Assembly: GCA_050953005.1 (NCBI GenBank)
Contig: JBMNLV010000010.1
Span: forward strand, 62,001-126,000
Source: UBA6115 sp050953005
GTDB lineage: Bacteria > Bacillota > Clostridia > Christensenellales > Aristaeellaceae
Length of the DNA: 64,000 bases
Reading direction: 5' to 3'
Shown one piece after another: positions 8,084-16,414 of this stretch. Position numbers and translations under genes: made by a program. The notes below the pieces were generated by a model, which saw only the letters and a list, made by a program, of their open reading frames with translations, did not search any database and was not told the origin of the DNA. Position 1 is the first letter of the stretch, and every line of letters begins with the position of its first letter.

Positions 8084-8698
8084 TGCTGGTTCTGTTGATT
8101 CCCCGCATGGCGCGTCCTTGCTGACAAGCACCAGGTCACTGCCGGCACGCACATTAAAGTGTTCAAAATAAGCATTCTCCATGGGAATCCACTTATCAAG
8201 AAAGTCCGCCATCAGGTTTGCCGGTACGCGCCTGCGCAGCCGTGCCAGTCGGGTTTCATCATCAATGTCCAAAAAGACTTTCAGATCGTAGTAATTCAAC
8301 AACTCAGGATGCAAGCTGTAGGATCCCTCAACAATGTTGAGCTTGGCCGGCGTCAGCGTGAGCTGGCAGAGCGCGTCAGTCTGGCAGTCATACCTGCTGT
8401 AGCTTAACGGCATGCCCGGGCGGAGCTTGATGAGCACCTCATCGCGCAGCCGTTCACGGTCCATGTTGCCCCCGGGCGCTGCCAGCCTTTCAGCGCTGCG
8501 CTGATGTGGCTGCAGGAAGAAATCGTCCACGTGGATCACCGCGCAATCCGTTCCGAAATGTTCTTTCAGACGCTGAGCCAGTGTGGATTTGCCGCTGCCG
8601 CAGGGGCCGTCAATAGCGACTGTCAGGCTTTGACGCTTGGCCAGCAGGCCTTCAATTACATGCTTCAGTATCCTGCTGTCCTGAGCCTGCCGGTTCAT
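8081..8698 (-). CDS. Uridine kinase-like nucleoside kinase
   Basis: This 205-aa P-loop kinase of the uridine/phosphoribulokinase family has a Walker A motif GPCGSGKST at residues 31-39, an HVDDFFL motif (Walker B-like with catalytic Asp) and the EGSYSLHP block. Its ATG overlaps the stop of the nucleoside permease gene (ATGA at 8696-8700 on the minus strand), so it should be translated together with the transporter. I infer that it phosphorylates the nucleoside brought in by the importer, probably trapping it as a 5'-monophosphate. The exact nucleoside is not certain, because short relatives of this family are often poorly characterised. Confidence 0.8.
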   Translation of the reverse strand: MNRQAQDSRILKHVIEGLLAKRQSLTVAIDGPCGSGKSTLAQRLKEHFGTDCAVIHVDDFFLQPHQRSAERLAAPGGNMDRERLRDEVLIKLRPGMPLSYSRYDCQTDALCQLTLTPAKLNIVEGSYSLHPELLNYYDLKVFLDIDDETRLARLRRRVPANLMADFLDKWIPMENAYFEHFNVRAGSDLVLVSKDAPCGESTEPA

Positions 8699-9666
8699 CA
8701 GCGCTCCTCCCGGAAATAGTTGATACCGCAGGAAGCCGGCTGCTGATTGTCCCGGCGCATGCGCACAGAGGAGAGCACCAGCACCAGGCAGGTGACCAGA
8801 AATGGCAGCATTGAAAAAAGCGCCGGGGGAATATCGACCACATCGCGGGAGATGTACAGCCGAAGAACTGACAGCGCGCCAAAAACCAAACTGCCCAGGA
8901 TGGCGCGGCCGGGCTTCCAGGCGGCAAAGATCACCAGTGCGATCGCGATCCAGCCCTGGCCTGAGATGATGTTGGGCTGCCAGTTACCCAGCGCTGTCAC
9001 CATGCTGACATATACGCCGCCCAGGCCACTGAATGCGCCGCCTGCCAGGATATGCGCATACTTATAGACGTTGACCGGCACGCCCATGGCGTCTGCCGCG
9101 GCCGGGTTCTCACCTACTGCGCGCAGGTTCAGTCCCAGCCTGGTGCGCCTGAGATAAAGGGACATCGCGATTCCCAGCGCAAGCGCCAGGTAGGTCAGGA
9201 TGCTGTGGTGAAACAACAGGGTACCGATGACAGGCAGGTCACTCAGAGCGCCCAGATGCAGGGGAGAGAGCAGCTCCTTCAGCCTGGGACTCATGAACAC
9301 CGTGCCCACCGGCGCGCCCAGCTTGGTTTTTTCGCCCAGGAAATTGGCGATACCCGTGCCGAAGATCGTCAGCGTCAGACCGGTTACGTTCTGGTTGGCC
9401 TTGAGCGTTACTGTCAAAAAAGCGTACAGCAAGGCGCCGAAAGCGCCGGCCATCATTCCAAACAGGAGGATCAGAATGGCGGAGTCGGTATGGTAGCCTG
9501 CCAGGAAGCCTGCGATCGCCCCCAGATACATCATGCCCTCAACGCCCAGGTTGATATTGCCGGCTTTCTGGGTGAGGATTTCCCCCAGCGTGCCATACAG
9601 CAGGGGGACACTGGCCAAAATGGCTGCGTACAGGAAAGGTAGGAGCTGGTCGATCAATCCGTTCAT
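8698..9666 (-). CDS. Nucleoside ABC transporter permease (NupQ-like)
   Basis: Membrane subunit (322 aa) of the BMP/Nup-type nucleoside importer, family BPD_transp_2. Typical blocks are LTQKAGNINLGVEGMM near the N-terminus and RAVGENPAAADAMGV in the middle. The ATG at 9666 overlaps the stop of the preceding permease gene. A longer reading beginning at 9966 lies entirely inside that gene and is rejected. It pairs with the NupP-like subunit. Confidence 0.92.
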   Translation of the reverse strand: MNGLIDQLLPFLYAAILASVPLLYGTLGEILTQKAGNINLGVEGMMYLGAIAGFLAGYHTDSAILILLFGMMAGAFGALLYAFLTVTLKANQNVTGLTLTIFGTGIANFLGEKTKLGAPVGTVFMSPRLKELLSPLHLGALSDLPVIGTLLFHHSILTYLALALGIAMSLYLRRTRLGLNLRAVGENPAAADAMGVPVNVYKYAHILAGGAFSGLGGVYVSMVTALGNWQPNIISGQGWIAIALVIFAAWKPGRAILGSLVFGALSVLRLYISRDVVDIPPALFSMLPFLVTCLVLVLSSVRMRRDNQQPASCGINYFREER

Positions 9667-10757
9667 GCCCTGACCTCCTGTTTGGTTACCAAGCGGTATT
9701 GCAGGAAGAACTCCGCTCCCAGCACGCAAAAGAGAATGATCCCCTGTAGGATATCGGACATCGATGCCGGGATGCGGTATTCGGTTTGCATCATGCTGCA
9801 GCCCTTTTGCAGCACGGCAAACAGGAATGACACTACCATGCAGCCCACGGGGGACAGCCGCGCAAGCCATACCACGCTGACCGCGGTAAAGCCGCGCCCG
9901 CCGGCGACAGCATCGGTCAGCTGCCGGTCCGGACCGGATACCTGCAGCATACCGGCCAGGCCGCAAATGCCGGCGGACAGGAACATTGTGCGAAGGATGA
10001 TGCGCTTTACTGGCATGCCGGCATAGCGTGCGGTACGCTCGTTTTCGCCTACCACGGCAATCTCATAACCCTGTTTGGTGTAGCGAAGGTAGATAAACAT
10101 CGCTGCCACCATCACCAGCATCACAATCCAGCCAATGTGCAGATTACCCACAAAAGGGAAAGGGACCTCCGGCAGGCGCGCCTGGCGCGGAAAACGCGGC
10201 ATGGCGGCAAACCCGCCTGAACCGTCCCGCCAGGGTCCCTCGCGCAGGAAGGTGATCAGGTAAAATACGATGTAGTTGAGCATCAGGGTGAACAAGGTCT
10301 CATTGGTGCCAAAGCGGGTCTTGAACCAGGCGGGTACCAGGCCCCACAGCCCGCCAAACAAAAAACCGGCCAGTGCCATGGCGGACAGCAACAGCGCCGG
10401 GGGCAGGTGAGACTGGAAGTAGGCAAAATAGCTGGCTGCGATGGCGCCGGCGGCGAACTGCCCCTCCGCGCCGATATTCCAAAAGCGCATCTTGAAAGCC
10501 AACAGTACGCCCAGGGAGGTCAGCGCCAGGGGAATGGTCAGTTTCAAGGTTTCCCTTTGCATGCCCGGGCTGCCCAGCGCGCCGCGAAGCATGGTGCCGT
10601 AAACCGCCAGGGGCGCGTAGCCCAGGGCTGCCAGAAACAGACCGCCTACCAGCAGCGCGAACACAACGGCTGCCGCCCGGTAAGCCCAGGTCAAAGCGGG
10701 TCTGATCTCGCCCCGGGCGACAACGTGCGGCAAGGCAACCCCCTTAGGCATATTCAT
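9663..10757 (-). CDS. Nucleoside ABC transporter permease (NupP-like)
   Basis: First permease subunit, 364 aa, with about ten hydrophobic segments. Family features include FKMRFWNIGAEGQFAAGA and the VVGENERTARYAGMP loop that contacts the ATPase. The gene overlaps the ATPase gene by 14 nt and the next permease gene by 4 nt. In Gram-positive relatives such transporters import purine and pyrimidine nucleosides. Confidence 0.92.
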   Translation of the reverse strand: MNMPKGVALPHVVARGEIRPALTWAYRAAAVVFALLVGGLFLAALGYAPLAVYGTMLRGALGSPGMQRETLKLTIPLALTSLGVLLAFKMRFWNIGAEGQFAAGAIAASYFAYFQSHLPPALLLSAMALAGFLFGGLWGLVPAWFKTRFGTNETLFTLMLNYIVFYLITFLREGPWRDGSGGFAAMPRFPRQARLPEVPFPFVGNLHIGWIVMLVMVAAMFIYLRYTKQGYEIAVVGENERTARYAGMPVKRIILRTMFLSAGICGLAGMLQVSGPDRQLTDAVAGGRGFTAVSVVWLARLSPVGCMVVSFLFAVLQKGCSMMQTEYRIPASMSDILQGIILFCVLGAEFFLQYRLVTKQEVRA

Positions 10758-12249
10758 CCTCCTTGTCGGTGACCAGTCCGGTCATCTTCATGCCCAGCAG
10801 CGCCTTGGTGGCAAACTGGCTTTCCACGATCGCGCTCATGCGCCCGGCGCACAGCACCATGATGCGGTCGCACAATCCCAGCAAGACATCCAGATCCTCA
10901 CCCACATACAGGATACCGACTCCCTTTTGTTTTTGCTCGTTGAGCATGTCATAAATGGTCATTGAGGCGCCGATGTCCAGCCCCCGCACAGGGTAGGCGG
11001 TAATCAGCACACGAGGGCTGAGGTCGATTTCCCTGCCCAGCAGGATTTTTTGCACATTGCCCCCTGACAGCTTGCGAATTTTGACATTCAGCCCCGGGGT
11101 GACAATCCGCAGGCGCTCCACCATTCGCTGAGCCTGTGCGCGTGCCGGACCGCGGCGCAGGAAAAAACCTTTCTGGTCGCGGTAGGTTTTCAGCAACAGG
11201 TTGTCCGGGATGTTCATTCCGCCTACCAGGCCCATGCCCAGGCGGTCCTCAGGGATGAAGGCCATGCTGACACCCTTGCGGATGATTTCCCGCGGGCTCA
11301 GCCCGGCAATGGGCTGGCCGTCCATCAGCACATTTCCACTGGTAGGTTTTTCAAGACCTGTGATGATTTCGCACAATGCCTTCTGGCCGGAGCCGGCCAC
11401 ACCGGCCACGCCCAGGATCTCGCCTGCCTTGAGCGTAAAGCTGATATCCTCCAGCACGCGCCGCCCTGCAGCGTCCGTGAAGCTGAGTTTGTCCACCTTC
11501 AGCAGGGACTGCCCAGGGGGCATCTCCACATGGCGTACATTTAAATCGACCGGCCGGCCTACCATCAACTCTGTCAGGCTGAAGCGGTCTGTTTGCGCAG
11601 TGGAGACTGTGCCCACATTGACCCCCTTGCGCAAAACGCTCACGCGGTCGGAGATGTCCATAACCTCCTCCAGCTTGTGGGTGATGATGATGATGGCTTT
11701 GCCCTCACGGCGCATCCTTCTGAGGGTATCAAACAGCATCTGGATTTCCTGGGGAGTCAGCACGGCGGTTGGCTCATCCAGGATCAGCTTGTCTGCGCCG
11801 CGGCAGAGCACCTTGAGGATTTCTACCGCCTGTTTCTCGCTGACGGACATGTCATAAACCTTGCGGTCCAAATCGACCTGAAAACCCATTTCGCGCACCG
11901 CGTCCTCAGGCTTGATCCTGATCAGCCCGGCCTGGCCCAGGAGAATGTTTTCCCGTGCGGTAAGCACCTCCACCAGCTTGAAATGCTGATGGATCATTCC
12001 GATGCCCAGGCGGATGGCATCCCGGGGCGAGCGGATGCGCACGGGCTTGCCATCGAGCAAAATCTGTCCGCTGTCAGGCTGATAGATGCCCGAGAGCATA
12101 TTGGTCAGCGTGGTCTTGCCTGATCCGTTTTCTCCCAGCAGCGCCAGGATTTCGCCGCGCTTGACTGTCAGGTCAATGCTGTCGCAGGCGGTTACTTTGT
12201 CAAAGCGTTTCGTCAGGCGGTTCAATTGAATGGCTGGGATGTCCTGCAT
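10744..12249 (-). CDS. Nucleoside ABC transporter ATP-binding protein (NupO-like)
   Basis: This 501-aa protein holds two fused ABC ATPase domains. The first has a full Walker A (GENGSGKTT), a signature-like MSVSEKQAVEI and Walker B LILDEPTAVL. The second has the degenerate P-loop GVAGSGQKA with an intact KLSGGNVQK signature, the asymmetry usual in RbsA/NupO-type double ATPases. It energises the two permeases encoded just downstream. The start at 12249 has AAGGAG upstream. A hairpin separates it from the binding protein gene. Confidence 0.92.
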   Translation of the reverse strand: MQDIPAIQLNRLTKRFDKVTACDSIDLTVKRGEILALLGENGSGKTTLTNMLSGIYQPDSGQILLDGKPVRIRSPRDAIRLGIGMIHQHFKLVEVLTARENILLGQAGLIRIKPEDAVREMGFQVDLDRKVYDMSVSEKQAVEILKVLCRGADKLILDEPTAVLTPQEIQMLFDTLRRMRREGKAIIIITHKLEEVMDISDRVSVLRKGVNVGTVSTAQTDRFSLTELMVGRPVDLNVRHVEMPPGQSLLKVDKLSFTDAAGRRVLEDISFTLKAGEILGVAGVAGSGQKALCEIITGLEKPTSGNVLMDGQPIAGLSPREIIRKGVSMAFIPEDRLGMGLVGGMNIPDNLLLKTYRDQKGFFLRRGPARAQAQRMVERLRIVTPGLNVKIRKLSGGNVQKILLGREIDLSPRVLITAYPVRGLDIGASMTIYDMLNEQKQKGVGILYVGEDLDVLLGLCDRIMVLCAGRMSAIVESQFATKALLGMKMTGLVTDKEDEYA

Positions 12250-12310
12250 GCGCGCTCCTTGTGTTTCGTTCTTCCTGTATATACCACAAAATGCTCTTGA
12301 AGAACAGTGA

Positions 12311-12338
12311 AGCGGGGCTGTCTGGCGGCAGCCCCGCT
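12311..12338 (-). terminator. Intra-operon hairpin after BMP-family gene
   Basis: Perfect 10-bp stem (AGCGGGGCTG / CAGCCCCGCT) with an 8-nt loop between the binding protein gene and the ATPase gene. On the minus strand it is followed by TTCACTGTTCTT, not a clean T-run, so mRNA 3' stabilisation is as likely as termination. Confidence 0.6.
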
Positions 12339-12358
12339 GAAGAAATAGCTTGATGGAT

Positions 12359-13510
12359 TTATTTGACTTCCACGCCCTTGATGAGCAGCGTGGTCATCAG
12401 CCCGCCGGTGATGTCGCTGTCAGACAGGGTTTCACCTTCGGCCAGCACCAGCTCACCTGCGTTGTTGTACAAGGGGCCGGTAAAGACGTCCCACTCGCCG
12501 GAAAGGATGCGCGCTTTGGCTTCCTCGATTTTTTCTGCTGTGCCCTCAGCCACATTGTCACTGAGCGGGGACAGGTCAACCATGCCCTCCTTGAGGCCCA
12601 GGAAATAGTTCTCAGGAACCCAGGTGCCGTTTACCACGTCCTGTACCTGCGCGATGTATACGCTGGACCAGTGCCAGATGGGCGCGGTCAGGTGCGCCTT
12701 GGGGGCGGATGGAGTCATGTCGGTGTTGTAGCCTACGCCGAATTTGCCGGCTTCTTCAGCTGCAACCTGAGGCATGTCGGTATCAACATGCTGTGCGATG
12801 ACATCGCAGTCCAGGGCAAGCAGCGCGACCGCGGTCTGCTTTTCCAGGGTGGGATCAAACCAGGATGAGATATACTTCACATATACGACCGCGTCAGGGT
12901 TGACGGACTGTACGCCCAGCGCGAAGGCATTGATGCCGCCATTGACTTCGGCGTTGTCCGCCCAGGCAGCCACATAGCCGATTTTGTTGCTCACGGTCTT
13001 CAGTCCCGCGGCAATGCCGGAGAGGTAGCGCGCCTGATAAATGCGGCCGAAGTAGTTGTTGAAGTTGACGTCGTTGTTCTTGTAGCCGGAGCAGTGGGAG
13101 AAAATCACGTTGGGATACTCCTCAGCCATCTCCTCCATGTAGTTCATGAAGCCCCAGGAGTTGCCGAAGATAATCTGGCAGCCTGCATCCACGAGCTCAC
13201 GCAGCGCAGAATCGCATTCAGCATTTTCGGGAACGTTGAACTTGTAAAGCACCTGGCTGTCCTTCAGCCCCAGGGCTTCCTTCATACCCTCCAAGCCGTT
13301 GTAATGGGCGCCTGAGAAGCCGTCATCCTGAGAGCCGATGAGCACCATGCCCACCTTCAGATCTTGTGCGGCAACCGGCGCGAAAACGGATTCCGCCGTG
13401 GCGCTCAGGCTGCCCGCGCATACCAGCGCGAGGAGCATCATCATGGACAGGAGCTTGCGAAACTTGGAAACGTGTTGCATGGTCGTGGTGCCCTCCCTAA
13501 ATTTATTCAT
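12359..13510 (-). CDS. BMP-family nucleoside-binding protein (NupN/PnrA-like)
   Basis: Exported binding protein of the basic membrane protein (BMP/PnrA) family, 383 aa from the ATG at 13510. That start has GGAGG 8 nt upstream. A second ATG at 13480 with GGGAGG 11-12 nt upstream would give a more typical signal peptide of about 30 residues, so either start is possible. The hydrophobic core ends in LSATA with cleavage before Glu-Ser. The single Cys in ALVCAG does not make a good lipobox. Family blocks KVGMVLIGSQDDGFS and IIFGNSWGFM are clear. It lies 3 nt after the xpt stop. Confidence 0.9.
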   Translation of the reverse strand: MNKFREGTTTMQHVSKFRKLLSMMMLLALVCAGSLSATAESVFAPVAAQDLKVGMVLIGSQDDGFSGAHYNGLEGMKEALGLKDSQVLYKFNVPENAECDSALRELVDAGCQIIFGNSWGFMNYMEEMAEEYPNVIFSHCSGYKNNDVNFNNYFGRIYQARYLSGIAAGLKTVSNKIGYVAAWADNAEVNGGINAFALGVQSVNPDAVVYVKYISSWFDPTLEKQTAVALLALDCDVIAQHVDTDMPQVAAEEAGKFGVGYNTDMTPSAPKAHLTAPIWHWSSVYIAQVQDVVNGTWVPENYFLGLKEGMVDLSPLSDNVAEGTAEKIEEAKARILSGEWDVFTGPLYNNAGELVLAEGETLSDSDITGGLMTTLLIKGVEVK

Positions 13511-13513
13511 TGT

Positions 13514-14092
13514 TCAATCCTCCGACAGAAGGAGCTTGCCGTCCTTGATCTGCCGGACGATGGACAAACTGAGTACCTCAAGGCCCTGTGCCCTCAGCTT
13601 TTGACCGCCTTGCTGAAAGCCCTTTTCTATGGCCACCGCGGCGCCGACAGCCGTAGCGCCGGCCTGGCGCACCAGGTCCAGCATGCCCTGGATGGCCTGC
13701 CCGTCAGCCAGGAAATCATCCACAATCAAAACCCGCTTACCTTTTGGTAGCAGGTCCCTGGCACAGCGCATCTGATAGGATGCGCCGCGGGTGTATGAGA
13801 CCACCTGCGTGGTGTACAGCGTCTTGTCCTGGTTGCGGGCCGGGCTTTTCTTGCAAAACAGCACCGGCAGATTATCAAGCGCGTGCGCTGTGGTGATGGC
13901 CAGCGCGATGCCTGAGGCCTCCACTGTCATGACCAGCTCCGGATGGGCATGCCTGAAATGTCCTGCGATGGCAGCGCCCATCTCAAACAATAGTCCGGTG
14001 TCCAAGCCGTGGTTCAGGAAACTGCCCACCTGAACGATGTCGCTCCCTACTCCATGGCCTTTCTCCATGATGGCCTGACGCAAACGCTCCAT
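13514..14092 (-). CDS. xpt: Xanthine phosphoribosyltransferase
   Basis: This 192-aa enzyme transfers phosphoribose from PRPP to xanthine, giving XMP for purine salvage. The length matches the family (189-194 aa). The PRPP loop is VLIVDDFLADGQA, and the N-terminal MERLRQAIMEKG followed by VGSFLNHGLD is typical of Xpt. The ATG at 14092 follows GGAGGGG. It is the first gene of the nucleoside operon, coupling base salvage to nucleoside import. I looked for the guanine riboswitch found before xpt in Bacillus and did not see its conserved core. Confidence 0.92.
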   Translation of the reverse strand: MERLRQAIMEKGHGVGSDIVQVGSFLNHGLDTGLLFEMGAAIAGHFRHAHPELVMTVEASGIALAITTAHALDNLPVLFCKKSPARNQDKTLYTTQVVSYTRGASYQMRCARDLLPKGKRVLIVDDFLADGQAIQGMLDLVRQAGATAVGAAVAIEKGFQQGGQKLRAQGLEVLSLSIVRQIKDGKLLLSED

Positions 14093-14132
14093 CGCCCCTC
14101 CAAATACGAACAAAAAGATGAAATACAATAAA

Positions 14133-14161
14133 ATCGTACACCTTTTTACGCGGTAATGCAA
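14133..14161 (-). promoter_or_regulatory. Candidate promoter of xpt-nucleoside operon
   Basis: The minus strand reads TTGCAT, a 17-nt spacer, then TACGAT. The start site would lie about 33 nt before the xpt ATG. Between this and the previous gene an imperfect inverted repeat spans roughly 14273-14303 (CTTCACGCATA / TATGCGGTGAAG), possibly a weak terminator of the upstream operon. Confidence 0.4.
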
Positions 14162-14312
14162 GCCCTCAAGCCGGTTATAAAAAAGAAAATAACTATGATT
14201 TTGGCTGTTCCAAATTCTTGCTTGCTGTGGCATGGACAACCTGGTTTTCTGACAGGGAAGACACCGGAATGACGCTTCACCGCATAGTCAAATATGCGTG
14301 AAGAATCCGTTA

Positions 14313-14723
14313 TTAAAACCGGATATTCAAATCAAATTCATGGCGGCATTTCGGGCATTTGATATGGTTGATACCGATTTTGCGCGTCAGGCGCAGCATT
14401 TGGCGGCAATTCGGGCAGGCGCGGTAGCGGTGGGTTTTTCGGTCGCGAAAGCGGTTGCGTGCCTGCAGCAGTTTTTGGCTGACAGCGCTGCGAAGGGCAA
14501 GATATTTCTGGTTTTCCGCCGCGCGCCTGTCATGTTTTTTGGAAAAGGCACGAAAGAAGGCATAGCCGGCGCAAGCCAGGGACAGCAGGTACAAAACCCG
14601 GCTGGGGAAAAAGATATTCAGCACCAGAAAAATGACAGTGCCCGCCATCAACGCCCGGTACAGCGCGTCAATGCCATAGCGTCCCCGCATAAAGTTGGCT
14701 AGACGATACTTGAAGTTGTTCAT
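14313..14723 (-). CDS. Small zinc-ribbon membrane protein
   Basis: A 136-aa protein with two closely spaced hydrophobic segments (about residues 24-55), a basic middle, and a C-terminal zinc ribbon formed by CPNC and CPKC, 20 residues apart. The ribbon probably binds one zinc and faces the cytoplasm. The start at 14723 has TGGAGT upstream. A longer reading from 14948 runs into the J-domain gene and is rejected. It is the last gene of a three-gene cluster with the J-domain and DUF5685 genes. Its function is unknown. The context suggests a membrane partner for the J-domain protein. Confidence 0.7.
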   Translation of the reverse strand: MNNFKYRLANFMRGRYGIDALYRALMAGTVIFLVLNIFFPSRVLYLLSLACAGYAFFRAFSKKHDRRAAENQKYLALRSAVSQKLLQARNRFRDRKTHRYRACPNCRQMLRLTRKIGINHIKCPKCRHEFDLNIRF

Positions 14724-14745
14724 GTGTTTACTCCATTTCCATTCT

Positions 14746-15405
14746 TTAGATGCACCGGCAGCAGAGCCTGGCCAGGCACAGCCCCATGCACAAGGTATTG
14801 AGACTGGAGATATTGGGCATGCCAAACATCTGGCTACGCTGGGTGTATTGCTGCGCGCCGCTTTGAATCTGCGCGCGCGCCTGCGCGTAGTCAAAATTGT
14901 CAGGGTCAAGCCGTACGGCTTCCTCAATATGGTTGATTGCGCTGACACGGTTGCCCATGCCGTAATGGGCCAGGGCGCTCAGGTAATACCACTGCGCACT
15001 GCGCGGGCTTATCTGGCTGAGAACAAACAGCGCTTCCTGGTAACGCATGGCGTTGATGTAGCGGCGCACCGGGTCAAACTGATCCCCGGTTTCGCGATAC
15101 CTGCTTTGCTGCTGGCTTTGCTGTTGCCAGCGGTAGAATTCCTCAAAGGGGTTAAATCCGCCATAGCCCTGATACGCGCCGCCCGGACGCTGTGAAGACT
15201 GAGGCCTGGAATAATCCTGATATTTGGCGCGGCCGGATTTAATCTCCTCATAAGCCACGTTGATCTCCGCCATCCGTTTTTGAGCGTTTTTGTCACCCGG
15301 GTTCAGATCCGGGTGATATTTCTTGGCCAGCTTGCGATAAGCGGCGGTCACCTCCTGTTCGGATGCGCTGCGGGAGATGCCCAGCACTTCATAGGGATCT
15401 TTCAT
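14746..15405 (-). CDS. J-domain (DnaJ-like) protein with TPR-like region
   Basis: A 219-aa co-chaperone-like protein. Residues 1-60 form a J domain with the HPD motif at 31-33 (KKYHPDLNPG), which stimulates Hsp70 (DnaK) ATPase. A Gly/Gln-rich linker follows (about residues 70-105), then a helical repeat segment resembling TPRs (SAQWYYLSALAHYGMGN). The C-terminus is hydrophobic and unusually Cys-rich (CMGLCLARLCCRCI), perhaps a membrane tail or metal site. Its ATG overlaps the stop of the DUF5685 gene, so the two are probably translationally coupled. It lacks the Cys-rich zinc-finger and C-terminal domains of true DnaJ. Confidence 0.82.
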   Translation of the reverse strand: MKDPYEVLGISRSASEQEVTAAYRKLAKKYHPDLNPGDKNAQKRMAEINVAYEEIKSGRAKYQDYSRPQSSQRPGGAYQGYGGFNPFEEFYRWQQQSQQQSRYRETGDQFDPVRRYINAMRYQEALFVLSQISPRSAQWYYLSALAHYGMGNRVSAINHIEEAVRLDPDNFDYAQARAQIQSGAQQYTQRSQMFGMPNISSLNTLCMGLCLARLCCRCI

Positions 15406-16217
15406 GCGCTCTCCCCTTCCTTCTTGGTTTGGTGATACCGTGTCCACACGCCTGAATAGAGGATGTTGTTCATCAGCTCCCGGTCCTGAAGCAGCGGCAG
15501 CGCCTCATACGCCCGTGTACAGTCAGCCATGAGCAGGTTCAGGATTTGTTCATGCCGCTGGCTGGGGATGGCTACCAGCGGGTTGTAGCGTTCCTTTTGG
15601 ATGTCTTTTTTCAAATCGACCGCGGCGTCCATCACATAGATAAAACGGCCCAGCAACTCGCCAAAGACACGCAGTTGGTCTGCGTGTTCATGTGTTTCGG
15701 GCGCGAAGACGCTGCCCAGGATGGCGCCAAAAGCCGCGGCGGGCAAATCGGGGTTGGTCTCGCCTTCACGTTCCATCCGGGACAGCGCGATTAATCCTTC
15801 CTCAATTGCCTGCTTTTGCTTGGGATAACGCGCAGCCACCTGCTCCATGCTGCGTCCCAGGACACGCGAGTGCAACAGGGCGGAGGCCTTGCGCTCATCC
15901 TGCCAATCATCCAGGCGCTGGTAATAGGCCAGCATTACGTTCATGTCCGCGGCATAACGGGTATAGCTGTTGGTAAAAGCGGTACGCTGCTGCAAAGGGT
16001 GCAGCGCGCAGCGGATAGGTTTTTGCTCTGCCAGCTCGGTGCGGTTCAGTGCGCTGAGCAGCAAAATCAAAAAGGCCATGTCATACGTCAGCGCTAAACG
16101 GCCCGGTTGCCCGTGCTGATGCCCCAGGGCGCGGCACAACCCGCAGTATACCGCGCGGTAGCGCTCCCTGGCATCCTGCGACAAGGTATCCATATTGGCA
16201 ACTACATATCCGAACAT
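15402..16217 (-). CDS. DUF5685 family protein
   Basis: A 271-aa, mostly helical cytoplasmic protein that begins MFGYVVAN and has a YCGLC motif (Cys25, Cys28). This N-terminus is characteristic of DUF5685 proteins of Clostridia. An Asp-containing helix near residue 210 (MDAAVDLKKD followed by YNPL) loosely recalls the Asp-rich helices of isoprenoid synthases, but that is only a resemblance. The start at 16217 has AAAGGA upstream, and the longer reading from 16313 is rejected because it lies in the promoter region. It heads the cluster with the J-domain and zinc-ribbon genes. Function unknown. Confidence 0.75.
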   Translation of the reverse strand: MFGYVVANMDTLSQDARERYRAVYCGLCRALGHQHGQPGRLALTYDMAFLILLLSALNRTELAEQKPIRCALHPLQQRTAFTNSYTRYAADMNVMLAYYQRLDDWQDERKASALLHSRVLGRSMEQVAARYPKQKQAIEEGLIALSRMEREGETNPDLPAAAFGAILGSVFAPETHEHADQLRVFGELLGRFIYVMDAAVDLKKDIQKERYNPLVAIPSQRHEQILNLLMADCTRAYEALPLLQDRELMNNILYSGVWTRYHQTKKEGESA

Positions 16218-16356
16218 CCTGCTATCCTTTCCCGCCTGGCGCGTTTTCATTGTAGCGTGCAAATGTGAAGAATCCATGAAACCTTCATGAGAAAACACTG
16301 TGTATCCTATCACAGCCGACGGGATGGAACAAGGTGGCGCGATGCAAATGGCGCTG

Positions 16357-16386
16357 GTGACAAAAGGTACGCGCGTGTGATATACT
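16357..16386 (+). promoter_or_regulatory. Promoter of the CNNM-flavoprotein operon
   Basis: GTGACA, an 18-nt spacer, then TATACT with an upstream TG (TGATATACT), that is, an extended -10 element. The start site would be near 16393, about 20 nt before the first gene, with AAAGGGGAG as ribosome binding site. Confidence 0.55.
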
Positions 16387-16414
16387 CACCCTTAGAAAGG
16401 GGAGATTATGCCTT

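Noticed and set aside
14093..14312. Possible purine riboswitch upstream of xpt
   Set aside because: The conserved loop sequences of the guanine/adenine aptamer were not found on the minus strand; only a short hairpin and a candidate promoter are present.
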